A stretch of 64,000 nt of DNA from Niabella sp. (lineage in GTDB: Bacteria > Bacteroidota > Bacteroidia > Chitinophagales > Chitinophagaceae). The notes beneath the pieces were generated by a model. That model did not search any database, was not told the origin of the DNA, and saw nothing but the letters and a program-made list of their open reading frames with translations. The stretch covers positions 1-64,000 of the forward strand of contig NZ_JASLGT010000004.1 of NCBI RefSeq assembly GCF_030150205.1. The letters run 5' to 3'. This document shows positions 1 to 8,330 of the stretch, piece after piece. The first letter of the stretch is position 1, and each line of letters opens with the position of its first letter. The position numbers and the translations under genes are program-made.

Positions 1-51
1 AGCCCTTTGAAACTGAGCAGCCGAAAGATTCCCGATTTGTTTATAGCGCAT
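1..51 (-). CDS. IS5-like transposase, N-terminal 17 codons only
   Basis: An ATG at 51 on the minus strand opens a frame that leaves the window after 17 codons, reading MRYKQIGNLSAAQFQRA. This looks like the opening of IS5/Tnp4-type DDE transposases, whose N-terminal helix-turn-helix segment has the form M-x-Y-x-x-I-x-x-L-x-x-x-x-F-x-R. A GTG at 54 is an alternative start, and an in-frame stop lies just above it at 72-70. The frame points away from a susC gene that begins abruptly about 80 bp to the right, as expected for an insertion sequence end. The family call rests on 17 residues and is tentative; the catalytic part is outside the window. Confidence 0.5.
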   Translation of the reverse strand, partial: MRYKQIGNLSAAQFQRA

Positions 52-132
52 CACAAAGGTAAAACCAATTTACCCCAACTTCATATCAAAAACTTTTACA
101 CCAATGTGAATTTCGAATTATGAAAGAGGTCT
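1..132 (-). mobile_element. End of an insertion sequence inserted in susC
   Basis: Positions 1-132 do not encode SusC in any frame, whereas from about 133 the plus strand reads continuous SusC (NVPRGAIL onward). Together with the transposase start on the minus strand, this suggests one end of an IS5-like element. A possible terminal inverted repeat, read inward on the minus strand from about 132, begins AGACCTCTTTCATAA. The other end and the target duplication are outside the window. Confidence 0.5.
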
Positions 133-1758
133 AATGTACCCCGCGGGGCCATACTTTCAATGGCAGACCGGTCGTTGGTAGCAAAAAACCTGCGGGGGCA
201 GTTGAATTTTTCGCAGCAATGGGGCGCACACGGCATTACTGCAATATTGGGCGGAGAAGTGCGCGAGGCGCTAAATCAGCCCAGGCAATCACTTACCGTA
301 TTTGGTTACCAGGAGGATCCCCTGTCGCAAGTTCGAATAAATCCTGTAGCAATTTATCCAACTTATATTTCCGGTACTCCTGAGCGCATACCAACCACCC
401 AGGGCGTTTCGGGGTATAGCCTTACCCGCTTTGTAAGTACCTATGCCAATGGCTTTTATACGCTTGCAAAAAAGTATACCCTGAGCGGAAGTTTCAGAAA
501 GGATGCGGCAAATATTTTTGGGCTCAAAACCAATGATAAATGGAACCCCTTATGGTCTTCCGGTATTGGCTGGCTGTTGTCGAACGAGCGGTTTTATAAG
601 GCCACAGCATTTCCTTACCTAAAGCTACGGGTTACCTACGGGTATAGTGGTAACCTGGACCCTCGAAAAACGCCGCTTCCTATTTCTTCAGCACTATCGG
701 ATCCGGTTACAGGTTTCCCGGTACAGCGGGTTAATAGCTTGAACAATCCTTCACTGCGATGGGAAAAATCGAGACAAGTGAATTTTGGCGTTGATTTTAG
801 GCTGGTTCGGGATATAGCAAGTGGTTCGATCGAATACTACCTGAAAAAGGGAACCAAACTGTATGGCCCGGCGCCGCTGGACTACACTACCTGGGGGCGT
901 TCACTGGATATTGTAAAGAATGTGGCCGACATGAAAGGGCAGGGAGTGGATATTTCTATTACCACCAATAACCTGAACCGTGCTGTAACGTGGCGAACAA
1001 TGTGGATCTATAATTATAACACCAGCAAAACCACGCGGTATTATTCGAATGACTCGAAAGACTTTTATACGGCCGGCGAGGACGGCAATCGGATAAAGCC
1101 GGTAGTGGGCTGGCCGCTTTATAGCCTTACGGCCTATACCTGGGGAGGGCTGGATGCCAAAGGAGACCCACAGGGCTACCTGGATGGTCACCTGAGCACA
1201 GACTACAATGCAATTAATAATTCAATTGTGTCAAAAGGGCTTCAAAGCGGCAGTTTAAAATATATTGGGTCTACTGTGCCCTTGCATTTTGGATCAGTGA
1301 TCAACTTCCTTGAGTGGCGGCGCTTGCAGCTTTCTTTTAACCTGATGTATAAAGCAGGCTATTTTTTTAAGAAAAGAACGTTTTCCTCCATGGATGCAAT
1401 TGCCGGCAGGGGAGGACATGCAGATTATAACCTGCGATGGCAGCAAGCCGGCGATGAGGCACGGACCACCGTTCCGGCATTGGTATATACGGATTATCCC
1501 CAGTTTAGCGAGCGTGATATGTTCTACATAAATGCTCAGCCAAATGTCGTACGTGGAGATCATGTACGCCTGTACTATACAAACCTGGCCTATGAAGCAA
1601 GATTAAAAAATAAAGCAGGCACAGTTGTGCGGATCAATGCAAATGCTGCTAATCTTTGGATCCTATGGCGCGCCAACAGGTATAAGCTGGATCCGGAGGC
1701 ACCTGATGGTGCTCCTGCAGCCCGTCAATATACCATCGGTATCAATGCAAGTTTTTAA
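133..1758 (+). pseudogene. SusC-like TonB-dependent outer membrane receptor, 3' half, interrupted
   Basis: This is the C-terminal half of a SusC/RagA-type TonB-dependent porin, which imports glycans together with its SusD lid. The readable part starts inside the beta-barrel (NVPRGAIL, then a region matching the usual R-G-Q-L-N-F and GGEVRE strands) and ends in the aromatic terminus GINASF typical of outer-membrane barrels. About 540 residues remain of an expected 1000 or so; signal peptide, carboxypeptidase-like domain and plug are missing. In frame, a TGA at 121-123 lies just upstream in sequence that is not SusC. An ATG at 160 exists but would start inside a strand. susD follows after 17 bp. 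I infer that the gene is dead unless the insertion is polymorphic in the population. Confidence 0.75.
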
Positions 1759-1775
1759 CTGTAAAATAATTTTTT

Positions 1776-3161
1776 ATGAGAAACCAATTTTATGTGTTTA
1801 CAATAGTGCTGACCAGTTTTGTGTTGTGCTTTTGGCTGACGGGCTGCGCAAAGTTCCTGGATCGGAAAACAACCAATGAGGTTGTTATGCCACAAACGAT
1901 TGCAGATATGCAGGCCCTGCTCGACGATGCAGAGATAGTGATGAATCTGGGCACACCGGCTTCCGGAGAGGCCGGGGCCGATGATTATTTTATATTGTCT
2001 GATTATTACAAAACCTGTAGCTCAAGGGAACAGGCCATTTACAGATGGCAGCCGTATGATTATAAGTGGGACAACGACTGGTCAAAATCCTATGCTCCAA
2101 TTTACAATGCCAATTATTGCCTGGAGTTGCTACGAAAACAGGAGCGGAACGCAGTAAATGCTGCAAGATGGAACAATGTGTACGGAAGCGCCCTTTTCTT
2201 CCGGTCGTATTATTTTCTACAGCTTTCCTGGATATATGCGAAGGCTTATGACGAGGCCACGGCGGCTACTGATCTTGGCATCGTATTAAGACTTACGTAT
2301 GATTTTAACGATCCTTCCCGGCGGGCCAGCGTGGCAGATTGTTACCGGCAAATAATAAATGACACCCGTGAAGCGGCTGATTATCTGCCAGACTACCCGG
2401 AACATGTATACCGCCCCTCAAAGATGGCTGCATATGCCCTGTTAGCCCGTAGCTTTTTATCAATGCGTCAATATGATAGCGCACACCGGTATGCAGATCT
2501 TTGTCTGAACATGAAAAATGACCTGATCGATTTTAATGGCGATCCTGATCTGGCAGCATTGAGCACCACCTATCCGTTTAAACGATTTAACAAAGAAACT
2601 ATTTTTTACACCGAAATGACAAAGGCAGATGCGTGGGGTGTGATGCTTCCAACGCGGAGCAAAGTAGATTCCGTTCTGTATGCAACTTATGAGGCGGCCG
2701 ATCTGCGAAAGAAGGCGTATTTCCTGGAGTCTGGGGGGTATTATCGTTTTAGGGGCAGCTATTCCAAAGCCATTGGACCGTTTACAGGATTGGCCACCGA
2801 TGAAATGTATTTGATACGAGCTGAATGCAGTGCCCGTAAAGGTGCAACGGGGGTACCGGATGCGCTATCGGATCTTAACACGCTGCTGGCAAAGCGATAT
2901 ACGAGTGGTGGTTTCAATAAAATTATTACATCTTCTGCCAGTGAAATACTAAACCGGGTATTGGAGGAACGTAGGAAGGAGCTGATTTGGAGAGGAATCC
3001 GTTGGGCAGATATTAAGCGACTGAATAAAGAAGGCCGGAATATCGTATTGAACAGAGTGGTCGATGGGCAGCGTTACCAGCTGGAACCTAATGCCAACTA
3101 TTACGCCCTGCCGTTACCAACAGATATTATTACAATAACCGGTATGCCACAGAATGAATAG
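1776..3161 (+). CDS. RagB/SusD family nutrient-uptake outer membrane lipoprotein
   Basis: A 461-residue SusD-like surface lipoprotein that would cap the neighbouring SusC barrel and bind its glycan or peptide ligand. The N-terminus has a hydrophobic stretch ending in the lipobox LTGC with the lipidated Cys at residue 24. It continues with the early helical motif FLDRKTTNEV seen in the family. The C-terminus has the usual EERRKELIWRGIRWADIKR segment, where SusD proteins carry a conserved E-R-x-x-E-L. Length is at the short end of the family (about 450-600). The gene is intact, but its SusC partner is broken by the insertion, so it may be non-functional in practice or may rely on read-through from an IS promoter. 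The ligand cannot be predicted. Confidence 0.93.
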   Translation: MRNQFYVFTIVLTSFVLCFWLTGCAKFLDRKTTNEVVMPQTIADMQALLDDAEIVMNLGTPASGEAGADDYFILSDYYKTCSSREQAIYRWQPYDYKWDNDWSKSYAPIYNANYCLELLRKQERNAVNAARWNNVYGSALFFRSYYFLQLSWIYAKAYDEATAATDLGIVLRLTYDFNDPSRRASVADCYRQIINDTREAADYLPDYPEHVYRPSKMAAYALLARSFLSMRQYDSAHRYADLCLNMKNDLIDFNGDPDLAALSTTYPFKRFNKETIFYTEMTKADAWGVMLPTRSKVDSVLYATYEAADLRKKAYFLESGGYYRFRGSYSKAIGPFTGLATDEMYLIRAECSARKGATGVPDALSDLNTLLAKRYTSGGFNKIITSSASEILNRVLEERRKELIWRGIRWADIKRLNKEGRNIVLNRVVDGQRYQLEPNANYYALPLPTDIITITGMPQNE

Positions 3162-3172
3162 CAGGGGTAAAA

Positions 3173-3206
3173 GAAAGCCGGAAATATTAATGTATTACCG
3201 GCTTCC
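3173..3206 (-). terminator. Hairpin terminator after the small secreted protein gene
   Basis: Arms AAGCCGG (3175-3181) and CCGGCTT (3198-3204) pair around a 16-nt loop. Read on the minus strand the hairpin is followed by TCTTTT, which fits a terminator for the gene ending at 3221. On the plus strand it lies just after susD but has no T-run. Confidence 0.5.
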
Positions 3207-3220
3207 TGATAGGCCATGCT

Positions 3221-3643
3221 TTAACGCTTGATGTTTTCGATGGAGGAAAGAATGGTTGAAGATGCCTCTTTTACGTCTGTAACACGGTAGTCAGTACCGG
3301 AAATAGATGATTCAATCGACACCAGTGAAGATGGGTGTGTACTATTGAGGTACAGCGCTTGATCCTCTTCAGGAACCCTGATTGAAAACGAGCAGGTTAC
3401 ATCATTGCCGTCTGATTCGCAGGCTTCTCCCGGTGCAATGAGATTCCAGTTGTTTTGAGTTTCAACCTGAGATTTACCATAGGTTGCTAACTGGTATTGG
3501 AAATACAGGGTGGTCATGGTAACCGGTTTCGTAGCAGGCTGTTTCTTCGTATTGGTAAAAGCAAACGCAATGCTAATGGTAAATACCAGCGCCAGCAACG
3601 GCAAAACGAATTTTAGAGTCCGTGGACTTTTTAAAGTAGACAT
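3221..3643 (-). CDS. Small exported protein, DUF6520-like
   Basis: A 140-residue protein with a charged start, then a hydrophobic segment (about residues 12-28, FVLPLLALVFTISIAFAF), indicating a signal peptide or membrane anchor. The mature part has two cysteines (GEACESDGNDVTCSF) that could form a short disulfide loop, and is otherwise featureless. The overall plan resembles the DUF6520 group of small Bacteroidota proteins, but I am not certain of that assignment. I chose the internal ATG at 3643 because it puts the signal segment at the N-terminus; an upstream ATG at 3733 would add 30 residues without signal character. Function unknown. Confidence 0.65.
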   Translation of the reverse strand: MSTLKSPRTLKFVLPLLALVFTISIAFAFTNTKKQPATKPVTMTTLYFQYQLATYGKSQVETQNNWNLIAPGEACESDGNDVTCSFSIRVPEEDQALYLNSTHPSSLVSIESSISGTDYRVTDVKEASSTILSSIENIKR

Positions 3644-3746
3644 AAATTTTAGTTTAATAAAGTAGTTAAAAAATAAATGGTAGTTCGAGCTTGTTTTACT
3701 GCGCAGTAGGTAAAAGCTGTAGGCTTGCTGCATTCAGGTTTATGCA

Positions 3747-3760
3747 GTAAACCGGTTTAC
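3747..3760. promoter_or_regulatory. 14-bp perfect palindrome, possible operator
   Basis: GTAAACCGGTTTAC is a perfect palindrome in the 270-bp gap between the small exported protein gene (start 3643) and the end of the AraC gene. It lies about 100 bp upstream of the 3643 start on the minus strand and may be a regulator-binding site. No partner is known. Confidence 0.3.
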
Positions 3761-3911
3761 GGGAATGTTGCCTACTATTTTCTACAGGTGTTCGGCATCG
3801 CCTGTTGAACTGTGCGGATGCGGTTAAGGGCCGCAGATCTTAGTTCTTTGATGTTTCTGTTTCAAAGATGCGATGCGGAAGGGCCGGTGTTGTTATCCAA
3901 TCGTGTTTTTT

Positions 3912-4898
3912 TTATTTGCGGAAATGGCTGGGATTAAAATGATAGATTTTTTTAAAGGCCTTGGAGAAATTGGAAACAGCCGAGAATCCCATATCCAGCG
4001 CTATATCCGTAAGCGGCTCGCTGGTATGAACCACTCGGGTAAAAGCCTCATTCATCCGGTGTTCCTGCCAGTAGCGGTATGGAGGCAGATTAAACCGTTT
4101 GGCGAAGAGTTTTTTCAGATAGGTTTCATTCATGCCGGCCTGTTGAGACAATAACCGGAAATTAGGCTCAACGGTAAGGTCTTTGAGTAGGAGGGTGCTA
4201 ATATGGTTGATCTGACTGATCCTGCTCAATGATACAATACGTCCGCCAAGATGAAACGCTGTTTTGCATTCCAATGCTGTACAAAGCAATTGCTTTACGG
4301 CGAGCTCCAGCGCCAGGTCATCTGCCGCCGGGTTTCGCAGCAGCCACAGCATCCTGTTTGCGAGGTTTACCATTTCCTGGGTAGCAAACATATGATGCGG
4401 AAATATTTGCGCCGGTCTGTGTTTTACAGCGATGGCATCCAGGAAGGGCTGCAGGATTTCGGGGTAATAAGGCACCAGCCGTTGCAGGAAGCCGGTTGTA
4501 CAGTGTATATCCAACGTGGTATACTGCCGTCCAGGCTCAAATTGTACCTGGTCTTCCACATGCGGCAGATAAAAAATATTGAACTGTGTTTCTTCTACCC
4601 AATTATCGTACGGCGTGTGTATCCGCTGCACAATGCTGTTGCGTATGAGGAAGCTGAATTCAATAACGGGTGTATCGGCTCTAACCCTAAACCGCCGTCG
4701 ATCTTTTACATGGTAGCTGCTGAACCAGATTCCGCATTCTTTCATTTGCTTGTGCTGGAACAGCATATGCCCCCAACCTCCGGATAGGGCGCTGCTGCTC
4801 ATAGAAGGAATAATAAGGGATTGATGCAGGTGTGGTACGGGGGCAGACCAAAAGAATGCATCATTGTCAGGGGAGGAGATTTCGAACAGGTTACTCAT
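3912..4898 (-). CDS. AraC family transcriptional regulator
   Basis: A 328-residue regulator with an N-terminal sensing region of about 220 residues and a C-terminal AraC double helix-turn-helix. The first helix-turn-helix covers NFRLLSQQAGMNETYLKKLF. The second contains LTDIALDMGFSAVSNFSKAFKK, followed by the family's closing F-x-P-S-x-F-R. It is divergent from the acetyltransferase at 4988 across an 89-bp gap, so it most likely controls that three-gene siderophore-like set. AraC proteins of this kind often sense a ferric siderophore in iron-uptake loci. The link to iron is inferred from neighbours, since the ligand domain itself is not recognisable to me. Confidence 0.9.
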   Translation of the reverse strand: MSNLFEISSPDNDAFFWSAPVPHLHQSLIIPSMSSSALSGGWGHMLFQHKQMKECGIWFSSYHVKDRRRFRVRADTPVIEFSFLIRNSIVQRIHTPYDNWVEETQFNIFYLPHVEDQVQFEPGRQYTTLDIHCTTGFLQRLVPYYPEILQPFLDAIAVKHRPAQIFPHHMFATQEMVNLANRMLWLLRNPAADDLALELAVKQLLCTALECKTAFHLGGRIVSLSRISQINHISTLLLKDLTVEPNFRLLSQQAGMNETYLKKLFAKRFNLPPYRYWQEHRMNEAFTRVVHTSEPLTDIALDMGFSAVSNFSKAFKKIYHFNPSHFRK

Positions 4899-4987
4899 AA
4901 AATCAAGTATTTGGTTTAAAGATCATATCCCGGAAATGGGTATCCGGAAATGCATATTATAAAACTTATATAAATATAAAAATAAAT

Positions 4988-5608
4988 ATGAATAAAACCA
5001 ATAAAAAATCAGCAGCCTCCGGTTTTGCGGTAAGGCCGGAGGAATGGTTCCTTTATCGCGAGCGGCTCAGTGGAGATCAGCTGGAGCTGGGTATCCGCAA
5101 GCTCGATTTGCGTAAGGACCTGGCGCTCATGTACCGGTGGGTAAATCAACCTTACGCATACCGCTTTTGGGGTATGCAGGGCACACTTAAAGCGCTCTAT
5201 ACATTTTATAATCCAAAGCTTGAAGAAGGGCATCTGCAGTTGTTTTTTGTATGCATCGGTGCAACACCGGTCGCTCTTATTGAAGTGTACCCGGTGTTAC
5301 GATCAGAACTGGCCGACGTCCTTGATTTTACCGATGGGGATTATGGAGTTCATTTATTGATGGCTCCTTACCGGGAGGTAAAAGCGGCGGTTCCGGTAAA
5401 CATCGATGGCCTGTCGGTGTGGGTATTAAAGGCCGTGCAACGGATGTTGTTCGACTTTTCTGCGGTGAAACGCATTGTGGCTGAGCCGGACGCTCAAAAT
5501 ATACACGCCTGCCGTTTGGCGGAAAAAGCTGGCTTTCATTATATCAAAACCTTACCGCTAGAAGGCAAAATGGCGCGATTGTATACCATTGCCCGGCATG
5601 AAATTTAA
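4988..5608 (+). CDS. GNAT acetyltransferase of the IucB/RhbD siderophore type
   Basis: A 206-residue acyltransferase resembling the lysine N6-acetyltransferase of aerobactin synthesis (IucB, Acetyltransf_8 / AlcB-type). In such pathways it acylates an N-hydroxylated diamine to form a hydroxamate. Visible family features are the opening LRKDLALMYRWVNQPYAYRFW, the central strand VALIEVYPV, the acidic GDYGVHLLM segment and the C-terminal RIVAEPDAQNIHACRLAEKA with GF, which is the GNAT acetyl-CoA region. It is the first gene of a plus-strand set with the membrane protein at 5651 and the hydroxylase at 6699, and is divergent from the AraC regulator. The exact amine substrate (lysine, ornithine or cadaverine-like) cannot be read from sequence. 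Confidence 0.82.
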   Translation: MNKTNKKSAASGFAVRPEEWFLYRERLSGDQLELGIRKLDLRKDLALMYRWVNQPYAYRFWGMQGTLKALYTFYNPKLEEGHLQLFFVCIGATPVALIEVYPVLRSELADVLDFTDGDYGVHLLMAPYREVKAAVPVNIDGLSVWVLKAVQRMLFDFSAVKRIVAEPDAQNIHACRLAEKAGFHYIKTLPLEGKMARLYTIARHEI

Positions 5609-5650
5609 AAATCATTTTCTTTTATTCTTAATCCTTTAAATCGATCTTAT

Positions 5651-6712
5651 ATGCTAACGCCATACCAACGACAAGGTTTTTCGCTGGCCCGCGGTTTTGT
5701 AGTGCTGGCAATGCCGGCGATCCATACCGTATTACTGTATAGCCTGCCTGCTGTAAAACAAGGACCGGTGGGCTTTGTACTGGGGTTTCTGGCAGAAACT
5801 TCCGGGGCTCCTTTGTTCATGCTTTTGATGGGGCTGTTTATTGCACTGGGGCGTGCAAAAACGACCGGGTATATTTTAAAGCGCATGCTTATCCTGTTGC
5901 TGGCAGGGTACCTGCTCAATGTATTTAAACTACTGTTGCCGTATTACTGGGGATGGATCCCGCAACAGTTTCTGGAAGATAATGGAGTAACGGAACAGGT
6001 GGCCATGCACTTGTTGCTAACCGGCGATATTCTTCAGTTTGCGGCCATTGCCTACGCCTGCTGTGCATTTTTGAAAAAGCTTACATCAAATGTTATGGGG
6101 TATGCGGCCGTATCCCTGGTGGTCTTGCTAATGATGCCGCTTACCTGGTCGCTGCAGGATACGGGCCTGTTTACAATACCGTTGGCCTTATTAAACGGTA
6201 AACCGCCCTATACTTTCTTCCCCTTATTTCCCTGGCTGCTATACCCGCTGGCAGGCTTATTAACAGGAGCGCTGCTCTTAAGGTTAAATGGAAATCATTT
6301 TAACAGGCTACTACTGATATTGACACTGGGTCTTGTGCTAACCGGGTACCTGTTATCCTTAACGGAACCGGTTGAATGGCAGGCGGAGTTTTACCGGCTG
6401 GGAAGGGGAGGAACGTTGTTTCATATCGGGTTGGCTTTGGGATGGATATTGCTGTTTGTATGGTTGGCAAAGAACGTTAAAGGTAATTACCTGTTTCGGT
6501 TATTGCAATGGCTAAGCGATCATATTATGCTGGCGTATATACTGCAATGGATCGTTATTTTCTGGTGTTTTCCGCTGTTTGGTTATAATCGTTTGGGAAC
6601 GGTTCCATCGCTGCTGGTATTATGTCTTACTACCGGTGGAAGCTACCTGATATTGGCAACCGCATTGGCGGGTATTAAAAAAATAAAAAAGATCAGCCAT
6701 GAAGGACAATAG
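5651..6712 (+). CDS. Polytopic membrane protein, HGSNAT/DUF1624-like acyltransferase
   Basis: A 353-residue protein with about ten hydrophobic segments. It opens with ARGFVVLAMPAIHTVLL, which fits the S/A-R-G-x-x-x-x-x-M-x-x-x-H pattern of heparan-alpha-glucosaminide N-acetyltransferase-like (DUF1624) and related membrane acyltransferases. The His would be the acyl-transfer residue. Its 3' end overlaps the hydroxylase gene by 14 bp, so the two are translationally coupled. I infer a role in acylating or exporting a siderophore intermediate, or in acetyl supply across the membrane; this rests only on context. Confidence 0.65.
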   Translation: MLTPYQRQGFSLARGFVVLAMPAIHTVLLYSLPAVKQGPVGFVLGFLAETSGAPLFMLLMGLFIALGRAKTTGYILKRMLILLLAGYLLNVFKLLLPYYWGWIPQQFLEDNGVTEQVAMHLLLTGDILQFAAIAYACCAFLKKLTSNVMGYAAVSLVVLLMMPLTWSLQDTGLFTIPLALLNGKPPYTFFPLFPWLLYPLAGLLTGALLLRLNGNHFNRLLLILTLGLVLTGYLLSLTEPVEWQAEFYRLGRGGTLFHIGLALGWILLFVWLAKNVKGNYLFRLLQWLSDHIMLAYILQWIVIFWCFPLFGYNRLGTVPSLLVLCLTTGGSYLILATALAGIKKIKKISHEGQ

Positions 6713-8003
6713 TATTTATGATATTGCCGGCATCGGCATTGGTCCGTTTAACCTGGGTCTGGCAGCGTTATGTGCACCCATAAAGTCCTTACGAACCATT
6801 TTCCTGGAAGCCCAGCCGGAGTTTAACTGGCATGAAGGAATGCTATTACCCGGCAGTACGCTGCAGGTGTCTTACCTGGCTGACCTGGTAACACTGGCCG
6901 ATCCCCGCAGTGCCTTTACCTACCTCAATTTTTTAAGAAAGCAGGGGCGCCTGTTACAGTTTGGCATTCATGAAAACAATGTGATCACCCGCCGGGAATA
7001 CAACCGGTATTGCCGGTGGGTATGCAGCCAGTTGTCTAACCTGTCTTTTAACTGGCGGGTTATGGATATCAGCTATCAGCAGGATCAGCAATATTACCGC
7101 ATAACCGGTGTAAATCCGCTTACCGGGGCATTGAAAAGCATTATCGCACGGCATGTAGTTATGGGGGTAGGTACACAGCCGTGTATTCCGGATTTTGCAA
7201 GATCTTTGTTAGGTGATCAGGTCCTGCATTCTTCCCAATATCTGAAACATCAGACCGCCTTATTGCGTTCAAAAAAAATAGTGGTGGTCGGATCGGGACA
7301 AAGCGCTGCAGAAATTTTTTATGACCTCTTACAGGCCGGCCCGGTAACGGGTCAGCATTTGTCCTGGATGACACGGTCGCCGCGGTTTTATGCCATGGAA
7401 CATACAAAGCTGAGCTTTGAAATGGCCACTCCGGCCTATATTGATCATTTCTTCCAGTTATCTAAAACCCAAAAGCCTGCGACGATACAGCAGCAGGATA
7501 CTTTATACAAGGGGATCAATTATCAATTGATCAATGCCATTTATGACCGGTTATATGAGCTGATGACGGAAGGCATGCCTGTTCCGGTAACCTTAATGAC
7601 CAATGTGACCTTGAAGAACATACGCCCTTCGAAAACGAAAGACTGGATGCTTCGGTTTCATCATGAAGAACAGGGACAATTCTTTGAGTTGGACGCAGAA
7701 CATATTATATTGGCAACCGGGTATAGACCGATGATACCACCATTCCTGAAATCAATCCGGCATTTGGTCCGTTATGATGTACAGGGCAATTTCGATATTA
7801 CCCGCAAGTATGCCATTGACGAAAAGCATACTTTATTTGTTCAGAATGCCGAAATGCATACGCATGGTTTTACAGCTCCTGAATTAGGATTGGGTCCGTA
7901 CCGCAATGCGGTGATCATAAACACCATACTCGGCACTACCCATTACCCGGTAGATGACCATACCGTTTTCCAGCAATTTGGTATACCCGGCAACGGTAAA
8001 TAA
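6699..8003 (+). CDS. IucD-type L-lysine/L-ornithine N-monooxygenase
   Basis: A 434-residue flavin N-hydroxylating monooxygenase of the lysine N6-hydroxylase (IucD) / ornithine N5-oxygenase family, which makes the N-hydroxy-amine of hydroxamate siderophores using FAD, NADPH and oxygen. The FAD dinucleotide fold is GIGIGPFNLGLAAL (residues 11-24), the NADPH fold is VVVGSGQSAAEI (about 195), and the family motif LATGYRP is near 345. Length matches the family. The start at 6699 overlaps the upstream membrane protein gene. With the IucB-like enzyme this gives two steps of hydroxamate formation. No NIS synthetase (IucA/IucC type) or receptor is next to it. Confidence 0.9.
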   Translation: MKDNSIYDIAGIGIGPFNLGLAALCAPIKSLRTIFLEAQPEFNWHEGMLLPGSTLQVSYLADLVTLADPRSAFTYLNFLRKQGRLLQFGIHENNVITRREYNRYCRWVCSQLSNLSFNWRVMDISYQQDQQYYRITGVNPLTGALKSIIARHVVMGVGTQPCIPDFARSLLGDQVLHSSQYLKHQTALLRSKKIVVVGSGQSAAEIFYDLLQAGPVTGQHLSWMTRSPRFYAMEHTKLSFEMATPAYIDHFFQLSKTQKPATIQQQDTLYKGINYQLINAIYDRLYELMTEGMPVPVTLMTNVTLKNIRPSKTKDWMLRFHHEEQGQFFELDAEHIILATGYRPMIPPFLKSIRHLVRYDVQGNFDITRKYAIDEKHTLFVQNAEMHTHGFTAPELGLGPYRNAVIINTILGTTHYPVDDHTVFQQFGIPGNGK

Positions 8004-8330
8004 CTTTCATTATCTCAACTTGGCCGTTGTTAGGCGTTTGCGCCCCATAACAATAAAATAACCCACCTTTCCAGGCGCCAACAATCCGCAAAACGGGTTG
8101 TTATATCCCTGTAAACCGGCGGTTTAGGGCCCTTGGGGAAGGATTTATCCCCCATTACAGGTAGAGCACGGCAATGCAGGCCGGGCGGGAGAGGGGCCTC
8201 CGGATTCGGAGGTTATCCACAGTTTTTCCACGTTTTTGCCCTGTTTTCCACCCATTGGTGTGCAAAAACAGGCTTTAGCATTGGGGCCGGAACCGTTATT
8301 TTCGCCTATACAATAAAACAGGAAAATACT
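8004..8330. other. Intergenic region upstream of smc
   Basis: This 327-bp stretch has no convincing gene. It begins with a weak hairpin (GGCG-TTTG-CGCC, 8033-8044, inside outer arms TTGTTA and TAACAA). It also contains a GC-rich part near 8180-8210, the DnaA-box-like cluster at 8213-8267 and the smc leader. An open frame from 8133 into smc exists, but its first 66 codons look non-coding. Confidence 0.6.
8213..8267. promoter_or_regulatory. Cluster of DnaA-box-like sequences
   Basis: Within 55 bp there are TTATCCACA (8213-8221, plus; the classical DnaA R-box), TTTTCCACG (8224-8232), TTTTCCACC (8244-8252) and TTTTGCACA on the minus strand (8267-8259). Two of the four fit TTWTNCACA exactly. They lie 64-118 bp before the smc start. 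They could be a DnaA-controlled promoter, a DnaA reservoir or part of a replication origin; the sequence alone does not decide. Confidence 0.4.

Noticed and set aside
49..61. TACCTTTG on the minus strand as a promoter for the transposase
   Set aside because: It lies only 2-3 bp before the ATG, which would place the transcription start inside the reading frame.
8133..8330. N-terminal extension of SMC by 66 residues
   Set aside because: The extension contains no SMC similarity, covers the DnaA-box-like region, and the conserved SMC start lies at GTG 8331.
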